DNA of 30,306 nucleotides from UBA11612 sp963976395 (GCA_963976395.1 CAXBLG010000037.1:1-30306); one strand, 5' to 3'; positions 16,797 through 25,679 are shown, counted from the first letter of the stretch. Numbers and translations: made by a program. The notes: generated by a model from the sequence alone, not told the origin.

Positions 16797-17572
16797 TACA
16801 CCCCCCCGTTTTGACCGCGATTGCGTCGGCGCGGAGTACGCAAACTATTGACCACGCCTGAAATCGCCAAAAATAACAACGCCACGGCCGCGGTATCGAA
16901 AACGTACGGCGCCCATGCGCCGAAGAGTCGGCCCGTATGAACGTCGAGCAAAACACGATCTAGCGAAACGCCGTCGCCGCGAAAGGCCTGCAAAATTTCT
17001 TGATAGATACCATCAGGCAACGGCGCGGTCTCTGACCAAGCCGTATCAGTTATAGTCGAGCTCCACTCCAAAAGATCCGGTCCCGACGTAAAACGACCCT
17101 TGTCGGTATTGATCAAAACACCGCCCGCCTCAGATTCTCCTATCGCAACAATCCGGCCGGGAAGTGCGTGACTGGAAAGACGCTCAACCAAACCACCCTC
17201 GGATGTCAGCAAAAAGATTTGGTCTGCCGCCGCAGCGGCTATCATGCCATCGACAGAAACAGCACCCACACCCTGGCCTGCTTGATCGGCCACCAAAGTC
17301 GCGTTTAAAAAAAGGCGGCCATCAAGCCATGTGATCCAACCTGCTGGTGATTGATAACTAATCGGCGATTGTTCGGGCACCAGTCCGTATCGGTCCAGGA
17401 CGAGCGCGTTATCTACATAGATTTCCCTTAAATTTAAGCTCGCGACGTGATTGATCAAAACGCCGGTGACGGCCACCACGACAACAATCAAGGCTGCGGC
17501 TAGTCCAATCCACCGATGCCATCGCAGAAGGGGCGCGCGCCGGGGGCGCAGCGGGTTTGGATCAAGAGCCAT
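16796..17572 (-). CDS. PepSY-associated membrane protein
   Basis: This protein begins with the hallmark of PepSY-type membrane proteins, LLRWHRWIGLAAALIVVVVA, where a WHRW motif leads into the first helix. A large periplasmic part follows (about residues 40-220, including residues suggestive of a beta-rich fold), then a second helix near the C-terminus (VFDTAAVALLFLAISGVVNSL) and a basic tail. Such proteins accompany FMN-binding and ApbE proteins and are thought to carry electrons between membrane and periplasmic flavin. I chose ATG 17572 (258 aa), overlapping the upstream gene by 11 nt; a TTG at 17578 is an alternative. No haem-ligating His pairs are clear, and the exact role is inferred. 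Confidence 0.82.
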   Translation of the reverse strand: MALDPNPLRPRRAPLLRWHRWIGLAAALIVVVVAVTGVLINHVASLNLREIYVDNALVLDRYGLVPEQSPISYQSPAGWITWLDGRLFLNATLVADQAGQGVGAVSVDGMIAAAAADQIFLLTSEGGLVERLSSHALPGRIVAIGESEAGGVLINTDKGRFTSGPDLLEWSSTITDTAWSETAPLPDGIYQEILQAFRGDGVSLDRVLLDVHTGRLFGAWAPYVFDTAAVALLFLAISGVVNSLRTPRRRNRGQNGGV

Positions 17573-18095
17573 GGTCAACTACGCTATCAAAATAGACGGC
17601 AAGACGCGCAAGTCCGGTCACAGCGCGTACAGACAATGTCGCACCGACAATGCCATCTATAGGCTTGGTCAGCATAAGCCTTTCGTTCAGCTTCGCTTGG
17701 TCGAATTGTTGCGTAAAAAAGCGATGACGCACTTCCCAGCCGATACTCTCGCGATAAATAAGCACCCCCACCTGATCGATTGCACCCTCATCAACGACGA
17801 TCCCAACAGTGATGGGGCGCTCTTTACCGATCTCATCAAGAATCCACGCCGTACGATGTCCAGATTGCCAGTATCGCACCCGAAGCATGTGCGGCGAATG
17901 TTGAAGGATCTGGGCGGCCGCCGTGCGATGTTCATCAGAAAGCCACAGAACCTTCGGTTCGGGCACATCGTCGCCGAAGGCTTCGCTTAGAAATACCTGT
18001 GGCTCCTGATAAATGTCGTCGGCAAACGCAAGTCCACTCGCAAACAGGCAAGCCGCGAGCATTGAAATCCGCATCAATGTTTTCGTCGTGCCCAA
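17562..18095 (-). CDS. Periplasmic FMN-binding protein with flavinylation motif
   Basis: This 177-aa protein has a cleavable signal peptide (LMRISMLAACLFASGLAFA) and a C-terminal FMN-binding domain like those of RnfG and NqrC. The motif DGIVGATLS (residues 147-155) fits the site where ApbE links FMN to a threonine, here T153. EGAIDQVGVLIYRESIGWEV is also typical of the fold. The TTG start at 18095 has GAGGA 5 nt upstream; an ATG at 18074 would still leave a signal peptide. It heads a three-gene operon with PepSY and ApbE proteins, giving a self-contained covalently flavinylated electron carrier. Confidence 0.87.
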   Translation of the reverse strand: MGTTKTLMRISMLAACLFASGLAFADDIYQEPQVFLSEAFGDDVPEPKVLWLSDEHRTAAAQILQHSPHMLRVRYWQSGHRTAWILDEIGKERPITVGIVVDEGAIDQVGVLIYRESIGWEVRHRFFTQQFDQAKLNERLMLTKPIDGIVGATLSVRAVTGLARLAVYFDSVVDHGS

Positions 18096-18199
18096 TTAGA
18101 TCCTCGCCAAATCATTGCTGACATCAAACGGCCAGACATGCCCCCATCCGCAGCACACTCCTACCGTGGAGGGGGCGCATTGTCTTCAAGCTTCCGCTT

Positions 18200-19489
18200 C
18201 TAGAACTGGAATCCAATGCCAAGGTGCAGCTTGTCGTCATCTACGCTGCCCGGCGGCGGTTCTTGGAACTCGTACTCCAGTTTCAGAACAGCATTGGGGT
18301 GAATCCAGTAATTGGATCCGATGCTGATCTGCTTGAATTTTGACGCGACCCCATCGCCAGCGGTGTTGTCGTCTTCGCTATAACGGCCGAACAGCCCGAC
18401 ATCGCCCGCTACCGTGGCAAATCGCACGGATGGTTCGACATACCATCCATACTGCTGGTCCCGTCCAACAACCGCAGCGGCTGATCCGTTAAGATCCCAA
18501 CGCGCATATAGCGCGCGTAAACCAACTCTGATGTCCGGCGTAACAGCTCGGTCAACAACGGCATGGGCCTCCCATAAGGTCGCGCTTGTTTTAGGATCGC
18601 CGGGATCGTTCTGGGTTATATCGGTCTGATATTGAAACGAGGTTGCAAGCTCAACCCCTGGAATACCGGTGTACTTAATGCGTCCCGTAAAGGCCGGTTC
18701 ACGCAAAGTTGACTGAGCCACTTTTTGACGGCCGCTCCGAATACGGAAAGCATTTCCACCGGCGATCGGAACGTTGAGACCGCCGTGTACATGGCCGTCG
18801 ATCTGCAGGCCGTTGGCGAGCCGGTAAGTTACACCGGCGCCGCCTTCCCACCAGGTTGAGGGAATGATGTTGGACTCGACGCGATTGCGTTCCACCCCAT
18901 AGAATGTGGGTGGTTCATGGGTTTCGTTGAGAATACCGACCGGCAAAATATAAAGACCCGCACGGCCTGAAACTTGGGAGGTAAAATCGTACTCAAGCCA
19001 GGCTTGTTCAAGCTCCACTTCTCCGGGTCCGCTTCCGTCAGCCGTATCCGCCGAAAGAGCGTGTTCCAGCTCGAGTTCAGTATGAAGTCGCAAGCGATCA
19101 TTAAATTGATGACCGACAAATAATACGAACCGATGAAAATCAAGGCGGTCCGTATTGCCGCCGTTGTAATGTAACTCGCCATAGCCGCCGAGGCTGGTGC
19201 GATCCCACCAACCGCCCGACTGCATTGTGCCGCTTGCCATGCTTGCGGTTTCCACCGCAGCGGCCGTAGCCTCAACCTTGGCGTCGGTCGCTTCAACCTT
19301 AGCATCCGCCTTTTTCAGTTGCTGCGTTAATGCATCAATTTGTTTTTGCTGCTTTTGAATTGTCTCCCACATTTCTTCCATTGTGGGCTCGGCGTATACG
19401 GGCTGAGCCGCAAGACAGCAAAGAGCCGTAGTAGTGGTGAGGGCGGCGGACAAAGACCAGCGACGCCCGCGAAGTGCTTTGCGGTGCAT
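18200..19489 (-). CDS. Outer-membrane porin with N-terminal coiled coil
   Basis: This 429-aa exported protein has a signal peptide ending near QPVYA, a coiled-coil stretch (EEMWETIQKQQKQIDALTQ, then KVEATDAKVEATAAAVE), and a long run of alternating beta strands ending in a terminal phenylalanine (LHLGIGFQF), as in outer-membrane barrels. It resembles phosphate-selective porin (OprO/P) and related families. The start is ATG 19489, preceded by AAGGA 8 nt upstream, rather than the longer frame from 19546. It lies 104 nt upstream of the FMN-binding gene on the same strand and may be co-transcribed. Substrate unknown. Confidence 0.85.
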   Translation of the reverse strand: MHRKALRGRRWSLSAALTTTTALCCLAAQPVYAEPTMEEMWETIQKQQKQIDALTQQLKKADAKVEATDAKVEATAAAVETASMASGTMQSGGWWDRTSLGGYGELHYNGGNTDRLDFHRFVLFVGHQFNDRLRLHTELELEHALSADTADGSGPGEVELEQAWLEYDFTSQVSGRAGLYILPVGILNETHEPPTFYGVERNRVESNIIPSTWWEGGAGVTYRLANGLQIDGHVHGGLNVPIAGGNAFRIRSGRQKVAQSTLREPAFTGRIKYTGIPGVELATSFQYQTDITQNDPGDPKTSATLWEAHAVVDRAVTPDIRVGLRALYARWDLNGSAAAVVGRDQQYGWYVEPSVRFATVAGDVGLFGRYSEDDNTAGDGVASKFKQISIGSNYWIHPNAVLKLEYEFQEPPPGSVDDDKLHLGIGFQF

Positions 19490-19690
19490 AGGAGTATTCC
19501 TTGGATTCCGTAATCGGTTTTTAAAAAAGCCCCAATTAGGGCTCAATACAGTTTAGAGAATGCCTGTCATTCTCAAGTCCATCAGATGGACAATATTAGG
19601 AATGCAACACAGTCGCAATATCAATTTGCCGTATACGTGTCAATTTCAGGAAAATCAGAATTCGACCGATTCGCCATAAATAAATAGGTC

Positions 19691-19727
19691 AAAAAAAACC
19701 GCGCCGACTTTTCAGGCGGCGCGGTTT
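19691..19727 (-). terminator. Rho-independent terminator of the COG4315-type gene
   Basis: Arms 19696-19706 and 19717-19727 pair perfectly over 11 bp (CGGCGCGGTTT and its complement) around a 10-nt loop. On the minus strand the hairpin is followed by a run of eight T (19698-19691). It lies 22 nt past the stop of the 19750-21219 gene. Confidence 0.9.
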
Positions 19728-19749
19728 AATTGGTTTATTGCGGATACGG

Positions 19750-21219
19750 CTAGGGTAGCGCGACCCGCCAATACAGGCCGGTCCGCCCATCAGTCAGCTC
19801 ATAGATATCGTGGGCAATGGCATCGCCCGGCGCCTTGTCTTCCTTATAATGGTAGAGTGGGAAGCCTCGGTAAGCCCACTGTTTCATGCCGTTGTCGCGC
19901 GTCACGACGGTCCACTCGCCCCAGGGCTGCGCATTTGCGTCGGCAGCAAGAGGAATGAACTCTTCCAGGCAATCCCCAACACAAGTTGATGTGCCGAGTT
20001 TCGCGCCTGTTGACGGTTTACCCCGGAGTCCGTTGCGGTCGTCATGGCTGCCGCCCGCCAAGGTGAAACGATGCTCATCACGTGCATACAACGTTTGGCC
20101 GTTTTTCGTAGCCAACATCGGACCGTGCTTGGGGTGCTGAAGAATCTGCACGACATCGGGAAAATAATAACGAACGAGTTCAGCCTGGTGCCATACTTTT
20201 GCAACGCCATCTCCATTGGCACTGCCTTTTTCCTCGTCGCCGACGAAAGTGTACAGCGGTTGACCATTGTAGGCCCACTGCTTCAGCCCATCACTACGGT
20301 CTATAACCGAGAAGTCGCCAACGGAAACCGCAAGGCGCGGAGCTTCCACCGGTGGCCACATACGGGCGCATTGCCCAGTACAAACAGATACGCCCGGCTT
20401 GTCCTGATCGAAGGTGTAGAGCGTCCGGCCCTCTGCATTGACCAGAATCTTGCCGTCATATTTCAGCGTTTCATTAACGCTAACGCCAACGGGCATAAGC
20501 ATGTTGAGGCTATCGACTCGGACAGCCTGCTCCCATTTTCCTTCAGCCTTATTGCCCTTGGCTACGCCCGGCTTGTCATCCTTTGAATAGCTATGAACCG
20601 GCTTCCCATCCAACGCCCACTGGTGAGTGCCATCCGGCCGTGCGACCACAGACCAAAGCCCGGTCGGCTGGGCGTCCGCGTCTGCTAGAAACGGCGGCCA
20701 TTCAGCGGCGCAGGCGTCAACGCACATGGCGTTAGCAGGATCAAGCGGCACTTCAATCATGCCCAGCTCTTTGTCGATGCCGGCTAACTTTTCGTCGGTC
20801 AAACCCGGTAGAAACTGTTTTACGGCCTTAAGGCTCAAGGCGCGCGCTTGACCCAAAGCAGGATTAGTTGAGATGCCGGGAAAGTGTTTTTCCAGAACGG
20901 CCTTCGAGTCTTCGTTGTCGACCAAAGCGCCTATAGTCGAGTCAGCAGACAGCTTGGGCGCGGGATTGTAGGTATACAAAGTCATTCCGTTGACGTTTGC
21001 AAAGACGTCAACATTTTTGATGTATCCCATCGAACGCGCGAGCGCGATCTGAGCCGCGCTGATGCCTGCCGGTATCTGCGGCTCTACCGTCGAATACGTC
21101 ACACCCATCGGCGCAGCCAACGGTGCCAATCCCGCAGCAGCTGCAGGCTGCCCTAAGACGCTTCCGTTCAACATCACCGCTCCAACGGCGGCAAATGCCA
21201 GCGAGGCTGAAACCCGCAT
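19750..21219 (-). CDS. Secreted three-module protein of the COG4315/Lipoprotein_15 type
   Basis: This 489-aa exported protein starts with a signal peptide and then has three related modules: residues about 74-235, 255-348 and 365-488. Each has a TLY segment (TLYTYNP, TLYTFDQD, TLYARDEH), a cysteine pair CxxxC followed by an acidic or W/F-containing P segment (C166/C170, C280/C284, C413/C417), then QWAxxGxPxxxY ending in a D-rich turn. This agrees with the secreted repeat of unknown function known for a Yx(F/W/Y)xxD motif. Module 1 has about 80 extra residues between its TLY and cysteine pair. GGGAG precedes the ATG. No lipobox is seen. The DUF1552 operon is 145 nt upstream. Function unknown; the cysteine pairs suggest disulfides or metal. 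Confidence 0.82.
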   Translation of the reverse strand: MRVSASLAFAAVGAVMLNGSVLGQPAAAAGLAPLAAPMGVTYSTVEPQIPAGISAAQIALARSMGYIKNVDVFANVNGMTLYTYNPAPKLSADSTIGALVDNEDSKAVLEKHFPGISTNPALGQARALSLKAVKQFLPGLTDEKLAGIDKELGMIEVPLDPANAMCVDACAAEWPPFLADADAQPTGLWSVVARPDGTHQWALDGKPVHSYSKDDKPGVAKGNKAEGKWEQAVRVDSLNMLMPVGVSVNETLKYDGKILVNAEGRTLYTFDQDKPGVSVCTGQCARMWPPVEAPRLAVSVGDFSVIDRSDGLKQWAYNGQPLYTFVGDEEKGSANGDGVAKVWHQAELVRYYFPDVVQILQHPKHGPMLATKNGQTLYARDEHRFTLAGGSHDDRNGLRGKPSTGAKLGTSTCVGDCLEEFIPLAADANAQPWGEWTVVTRDNGMKQWAYRGFPLYHYKEDKAPGDAIAHDIYELTDGRTGLYWRVALP

Positions 21220-21289
21220 TGTCTCTCTCCCGATTCTAATTGGACCGCTCTTAAATAGGGCGGGCCGCGCTTATGTCCTGATGTAACTT

Positions 21290-21343
21290 AAAAACTTACG
21301 AGTGCTGCACGCATCCGTCTGAAACAAACGCAGCGCGCAGCAC
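21290..21343 (-). terminator. Possible terminator after the DUF1552 gene
   Basis: GTGCTGC (21302-21308) and GCAGCAC (21337-21343) form a 7-bp stem with a 28-nt loop. On the minus strand a run of five T (21294-21290) lies 7 nt past the stem. The gap and the large loop make it a weak candidate. It falls 22 nt past the stop of the DUF1552 gene and before the ATG of the next gene. Confidence 0.3.
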
Positions 21344-21364
21344 CCGATTTCTCTTATCTCAAAC

Positions 21365-22735
21365 CTAGACCATGATCTCGGTGAAGGCCTTCGAAGTCTT
21401 CATGGACCCTGTGCCCCACGAACTTGTGGACACGCCCATAACCTGTTGCAGGGTCAAGCCGACGCGTGTCACCGCGTCACCCTTCGGCTGAAGGTGCATG
21501 CCGGTGTGAATACGGCCGCCGGCACTGCCAAGAGTGAGCAGCGGGAGGTTTTCAACACCGTGGATCTTCGCAAGGCCGGATTCACTGCTGGCCAAGACCA
21601 ACGAGCGGTCCAGAAGCGTACCGTCACCCTCGCGGATGTTGGCCAGCTCCTGCGCCATGTACGCGAAGCCTTCCATGATCGGTGTAAAGAACCACGTCGC
21701 ACGCGGCTGATATCCGAGTTCCTCATCAATGGCTTCTTCGTGCGTCAGAATGTGGTGAGTCGTTGTGTCACCGGCCTTTCTGAGGCTCGACTGAGAATCG
21801 CTGAAGGACACATTGAATACCCGCGTTTGGTCACATGCCACCGCATGGGCCATGATCTTGGAGAACAGCTTGTTCCGCTCGATCACGGAGTCGATTTCAA
21901 CGCCTGAATACCCTTTGTTATTGATGTCGTGGCTAGCCACTTCATCAGGCACCGTGCAGGCTTCCAGCGGCGCTGGCTTGCTCAGTTCAATATCCAGACG
22001 GCCTTCAAGTTCGCGCAAAGACGTAAAATATTCATCCATGCGGGCTTTGTCAGTCGCTCCCAGGTTTTTCATCAAAGCCTGACGTTCGTCCGTCACAGCA
22101 GAAAGAGCGCTACGTTCCGCCATAATGAGCGGATCGGGCTTGAAGTCCGCCGCGTTCGGGTCAACGAATTCGGGGCCGAAGACACGCGCATAAAGCGCAG
22201 CCGGATCACCTTCAGAGGGATTCATCACCGTCGCGCTACGGCGACTGACGCTATCTCTGGGATTTCCCGTTGCGGCCGCTTCCAAAGAGCGAAAGCGCGT
22301 GCGTTTGCCGACGACTTCAGAAATCAAGGAATCAACACTCGCGTGCTCGCTATCCCCCTCACCGCCGGGCACATGTCCGCCCTGGCAAGCTTGGCGGCCA
22401 CTGGTGTGAGGACGTGGCGGCTTACCATCCAGGTAAACTTTCATGCCGGAATAAACGTTCAGTTTATCCCGGAAAGGCTCTAGCGCGGCAATTTCCGGCG
22501 GCAGCGGGCCGCTGAATTTACCCGTCATCGCCGGCTCCCACCGACCCGGCGTGAGGCCGCAGCCCCAGTACCAGTTACCGAAAACCACCGGCAGCTCTTG
22601 ACCTGTCGCGGCCAAAGCGGTGCCGTTTGAATTCAAAAAACAATCAAGGAACGGTAGCGCGACGGTTACCGCCGAGCCACCCATCATGCCGCGGAGAACC
22701 CGGCGACGAGATGCCATTCTATTTACTGCACTCAT
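21365..22735 (-). CDS. DUF1552 protein, Tat-exported
   Basis: This 456-aa protein belongs to the DUF1552 family, best known from planctomycetes and myxobacteria, where it is encoded beside DUF1592-type cytochromes. The N-terminus has a twin-arginine signal (SRRRVLRGMMGGSAVTVALPFLDCFL). Later come FGNWYWGCGLTPGRWEP, a His-rich segment with HTSGRQACQGGHV, and a C-terminal domain with SSESGLAKIHG and LPLLTLGSAGGRIHTG. AGGAGG precedes the ATG by 7 nt and overlaps the TAG of the upstream gene, so translation is coupled. Folding in the cytoplasm before Tat export suggests a cofactor. The family reaction is unknown. Confidence 0.88.
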   Translation of the reverse strand: MSAVNRMASRRRVLRGMMGGSAVTVALPFLDCFLNSNGTALAATGQELPVVFGNWYWGCGLTPGRWEPAMTGKFSGPLPPEIAALEPFRDKLNVYSGMKVYLDGKPPRPHTSGRQACQGGHVPGGEGDSEHASVDSLISEVVGKRTRFRSLEAAATGNPRDSVSRRSATVMNPSEGDPAALYARVFGPEFVDPNAADFKPDPLIMAERSALSAVTDERQALMKNLGATDKARMDEYFTSLRELEGRLDIELSKPAPLEACTVPDEVASHDINNKGYSGVEIDSVIERNKLFSKIMAHAVACDQTRVFNVSFSDSQSSLRKAGDTTTHHILTHEEAIDEELGYQPRATWFFTPIMEGFAYMAQELANIREGDGTLLDRSLVLASSESGLAKIHGVENLPLLTLGSAGGRIHTGMHLQPKGDAVTRVGLTLQQVMGVSTSSWGTGSMKTSKAFTEIMV

Positions 22736-22746
22736 TATACACCCTC

Positions 22747-24492
22747 CTATTGGACGTTGGTTGCAGCCGAGGCCAACGCTTCTTGCGCTGTCTCACTGGT
22801 CTCGGGCTGATTGACACGGAAAAAGGGACCGCTTGTCGCGATACGCTTCAACAAATGTGGGAACTGATAGTCATTGGCTGCAAAGTCTTTCAAAACAGAA
22901 GCTTTCAGCCACTCGGACTCTGACTTCGTCGCCTGACGTCCGACCCCGTAATTATACACGCGGTCCGTAAGACACGATGCGGTCGCGGGATTATCATGCA
23001 TCGCCCTGCCGAGGCCAAGAGCATCTTGAAACGCGATGCCGTCAAGCGATCCGCTTGTATCGATGTCCGCACCATTTTCGGACGCACGATATCCACCGAT
23101 TGTATCAAAGTTCTCAAGCGCCAGACCCATGGGGTCCGTGATCTTGTGACACCCGACACACATCGGCTCGGACGCATGAGCATCAAGACGCTGGCGAACA
23201 GTTTTAAAATTAGGATTGGCAGTATCTTGAACAATGGTGAAATTCACATCGCCCGGTGGATCGGGTACTTTTTGGCACAGAAGCACTTCACGCAAAGCCT
23301 TGCCGCGCAACGTGGGCGACGTCCGGCCTGGATGCGAGTGCAGGGCTACAAAGCTCACCTGAGAGAGAATGCCCGCATGCTGCGCACCGGCGGGATACTC
23401 ATAGGGAATCCAATCTTTGCTGAGACCTCCGAGCGGCACTTGATACACAGCCGCCAGTTCGCGCGTTAAGAAGGTATTGGGCGTTGTGTAAAGATCACGG
23501 TAGTCCCCATTCTTGACCAGCAAGTGATCAATGATTGTTCTGAGAGTTTGTTCCTTCGCCGCTTCGGCAAGGGTAAAGTTGAACTTCGGATAAAGAACTT
23601 GGTCTTTCGAAAGCGTGTCGAAGATTTCAAACTCAAGCATATCGGTGAAGAACGCCCGGACGCCCGACTCCAACTGGGGCGAAGCCAGCATGCGGTTCAC
23701 TTGCTCTTCCACCCCCTTACGGGTGTGCAGAGCGCCACTTTCGGCGGCCGCAAGAAGTGCTTCGTCAGGCGAGTTATTCCACAGGAAAAAGCTTAAGCGT
23801 GATGCCTTGGAGTAAGCATCAAGCCGCTCCAGACCCGGATGCTGAGGATCGGGTTCGGAGGCCTCGTGGATAAACAAAAAGTTTGGCGACACGAGGAGTG
23901 TGACCAAAGCCGTCTCAATGCCGAGATAAAAATTGCCGCGAATATTTGCGCTTTCATTGGCGGCGGCTACGCGGTCCTGCAACTCGGCGTCTGTGAGAGG
24001 GCGGCGGAACATATACCTGCCAACCCGGCTTAGAAACTGACTGGCGCAAGCATCGTCAGGCTTGTCCACAGCAGCGGGCGCACAGCCCATCAACATATCA
24101 CGGTGCTCGCTGTCCACCACCTGCGCCGCAATATTGCGGGCCATTTTGGTGTAAGCTTCAAGGCCTGTCGAGGCGATGCTGACTGTACTGGCGCCAACGG
24201 CCAGCAATCCGCTCTCACGCACATCCGGCTCAAATGGGCCACCAACGACGATGCTGCCACCAAACAGATCGCCGATGATCGTTCTGTATTGATGGCGGGT
24301 CAAACGCCGCACCACTGCGGGCCCGCCTACGTCAGGCGATACCTGCTCGGTCATCACCGCCATTTCCGTCTCTGCCGGCGCACAACCCGCCAACGCCAAC
24401 GCAGCGATCACACTACCACCAAGCACGGACTTAAATTTTCCGAGCCCTCGCCGAGAAGCCGGCGCTGTACCAAAGTTTAGGACGTTCCTCAT
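22747..24492 (-). CDS. DUF1592/DUF1588/DUF1585-type lipoprotein with CxxCH
   Basis: This 581-aa protein has the multi-domain order of planctomycete-type cytochromes: a short DUF1587-like start (VVRRLTRHQYRTIIGDLFGG), a DUF1595-like region (FLSRVGRYMFRRPLTDAEL), a DUF1592 core (KASRLSFFLWNNSPDEALL), then DUF1588 with CVGCHKITDPMGLALENFD, and a DUF1585-like tail. The CVGCH at about residue 445 is a c-type haem site. A lipobox LAGC places the anchored cysteine at C37. I start at ATG 24492 because AGGAAAG lies upstream; an in-frame ATG at 24519 has no ribosome site. It lies between the 377-aa secreted gene and the DUF1552 gene in one operon. Electron transfer is inferred. Confidence 0.87.
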   Translation of the reverse strand: MRNVLNFGTAPASRRGLGKFKSVLGGSVIAALALAGCAPAETEMAVMTEQVSPDVGGPAVVRRLTRHQYRTIIGDLFGGSIVVGGPFEPDVRESGLLAVGASTVSIASTGLEAYTKMARNIAAQVVDSEHRDMLMGCAPAAVDKPDDACASQFLSRVGRYMFRRPLTDAELQDRVAAANESANIRGNFYLGIETALVTLLVSPNFLFIHEASEPDPQHPGLERLDAYSKASRLSFFLWNNSPDEALLAAAESGALHTRKGVEEQVNRMLASPQLESGVRAFFTDMLEFEIFDTLSKDQVLYPKFNFTLAEAAKEQTLRTIIDHLLVKNGDYRDLYTTPNTFLTRELAAVYQVPLGGLSKDWIPYEYPAGAQHAGILSQVSFVALHSHPGRTSPTLRGKALREVLLCQKVPDPPGDVNFTIVQDTANPNFKTVRQRLDAHASEPMCVGCHKITDPMGLALENFDTIGGYRASENGADIDTSGSLDGIAFQDALGLGRAMHDNPATASCLTDRVYNYGVGRQATKSESEWLKASVLKDFAANDYQFPHLLKRIATSGPFFRVNQPETSETAQEALASAATNVQ

Positions 24493-24545
24493 AATATTCT
24501 TCGCTTTCCTATTTCGCATGACGTCTAAAAGTTGACGCGCAAGAA

Positions 24546-25679
24546 TTACTGTAGCGCGACCTTTTCCGGGGCAATCACATAGGCCGGGACCGCATCAAAC
24601 CACCATGTTCCGGAGACCGAACGGTTTTGGCCGGTTTTCGGATCGGGATTATAGTCAGCGACTTTCTTCAGAGCATTGTACATGCCGGGCAAATCAATGC
24701 CGGTGGAGTGTTCAAAGGTCCACTCACCCTGCGCCATACTCCAATAGAAACTCATAAACTCGAGATATCCGCCGACATAAGCTTCCATCTTGCCGTCGTC
24801 CGTGAACCTTGCCCGCACTTGAGCTTCCTGCAGATTAAACTCATGCATCACGCTGGGGTCGGGAACGAACACCAAATGGAACGGGTCGGTTGTGAGTTCG
24901 CCGTCCTTGATTTTGCCTTTTACAACACTTGTCGACCGGGCACTCGGATCTACGCGGAAAGTCATGTCGCGCACGGTATTGTCATTGGCGTCACGAATGA
25001 TCGAATCAATGCCCTTATCAAATCTGAGCGTGACCTCATCGTCATTCGTCCAATCGTCAACATCACTCACCGTCACAAGCCACGCGCCCGTCGTGTCCCG
25101 TGTTCCGTCCCACTGTGCGAACGGATAAAGCGGGATCTCTGGCTGACTGATATGATAATTGTGGGTGCACCCAACGGCCCGCCACAACTGGTTGTCGATA
25201 CCGCGCATGCCAGTTCCAGGATCGGTAAAATCTTCGTCGGTTACTTTGCCGTCCAGATTAAATCCAAAGCCTGCATTGCCTTCGACCAAATGGATATTGG
25301 GGTCGGGCTGGGCTTCAGGGTTTGCATAAATATTGACGGGATTACCGTCTTCGTCACGGCCCCGCATAATCACCAGAGGCTGATATCCGCCGCTCGGAAA
25401 GTCTTTCATCAATTCTTCGATTTCGGTGGGCGACTTACCAAGACGCTTCAACTCGCGCTCGTAGTACACATCCGAAAGAGGATTGAGCCCGTGCGGACAA
25501 TTATCTTCCGTCTGAATTGTGGCCACGGTGAACATATTCAAGGCAAAGCTTTTTGACTCTGCAGCAGCCGCTTGAGCGGACAGCGAAGCGCCAAGCGCAC
25601 ACGCTGCTGTGAGCGCCAAGCCGCGCAGCCCCCAGCCATTTAAATTCATTTCTTGTTTTGAACGACGCACGGAAAACAT
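24546..25679 (-). CDS. Unrecognised secreted protein, first gene of the DUF1592/DUF1552 operon
   Basis: I do not recognise this 377-aa protein with certainty. It has a signal peptide (about residues 1-40, ending AQAAAA). The mature part has only two cysteines, C61 (DNCPHGLNPL) and C171 (RAVGCTHNYH), which could form a disulfide. An acidic, glycine-rich segment LDGKVTDEDFTDPGTGMRG precedes IDNQLWRAVGC. No transmembrane helix, haem motif or known catalytic triad is visible. GGAGGAG precedes the ATG by 6-7 nt. It is followed 26-54 nt later by the DUF1592-type gene, so it is probably an obligate partner of that module, perhaps its substrate-binding or structural component. Confidence 0.8.
   Translation of the reverse strand: MFSVRRSKQEMNLNGWGLRGLALTAACALGASLSAQAAAAESKSFALNMFTVATIQTEDNCPHGLNPLSDVYYERELKRLGKSPTEIEELMKDFPSGGYQPLVIMRGRDEDGNPVNIYANPEAQPDPNIHLVEGNAGFGFNLDGKVTDEDFTDPGTGMRGIDNQLWRAVGCTHNYHISQPEIPLYPFAQWDGTRDTTGAWLVTVSDVDDWTNDDEVTLRFDKGIDSIIRDANDNTVRDMTFRVDPSARSTSVVKGKIKDGELTTDPFHLVFVPDPSVMHEFNLQEAQVRARFTDDGKMEAYVGGYLEFMSFYWSMAQGEWTFEHSTGIDLPGMYNALKKVADYNPDPKTGQNRSVSGTWWFDAVPAYVIAPEKVALQ

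Noticed and set aside
18140..18176. GCCCCC/GGGGGC hairpin between porin and FMN-binding genes
   Set aside because: The loop is 25 nt and no T run follows on the minus strand, so it does not separate the two genes convincingly.
24627..25556. Plus-strand open frame of 309 codons over the secreted-protein gene
   Set aside because: The minus-strand gene has a strong ribosome site, a signal peptide and a natural operon position; the plus frame has none of these.
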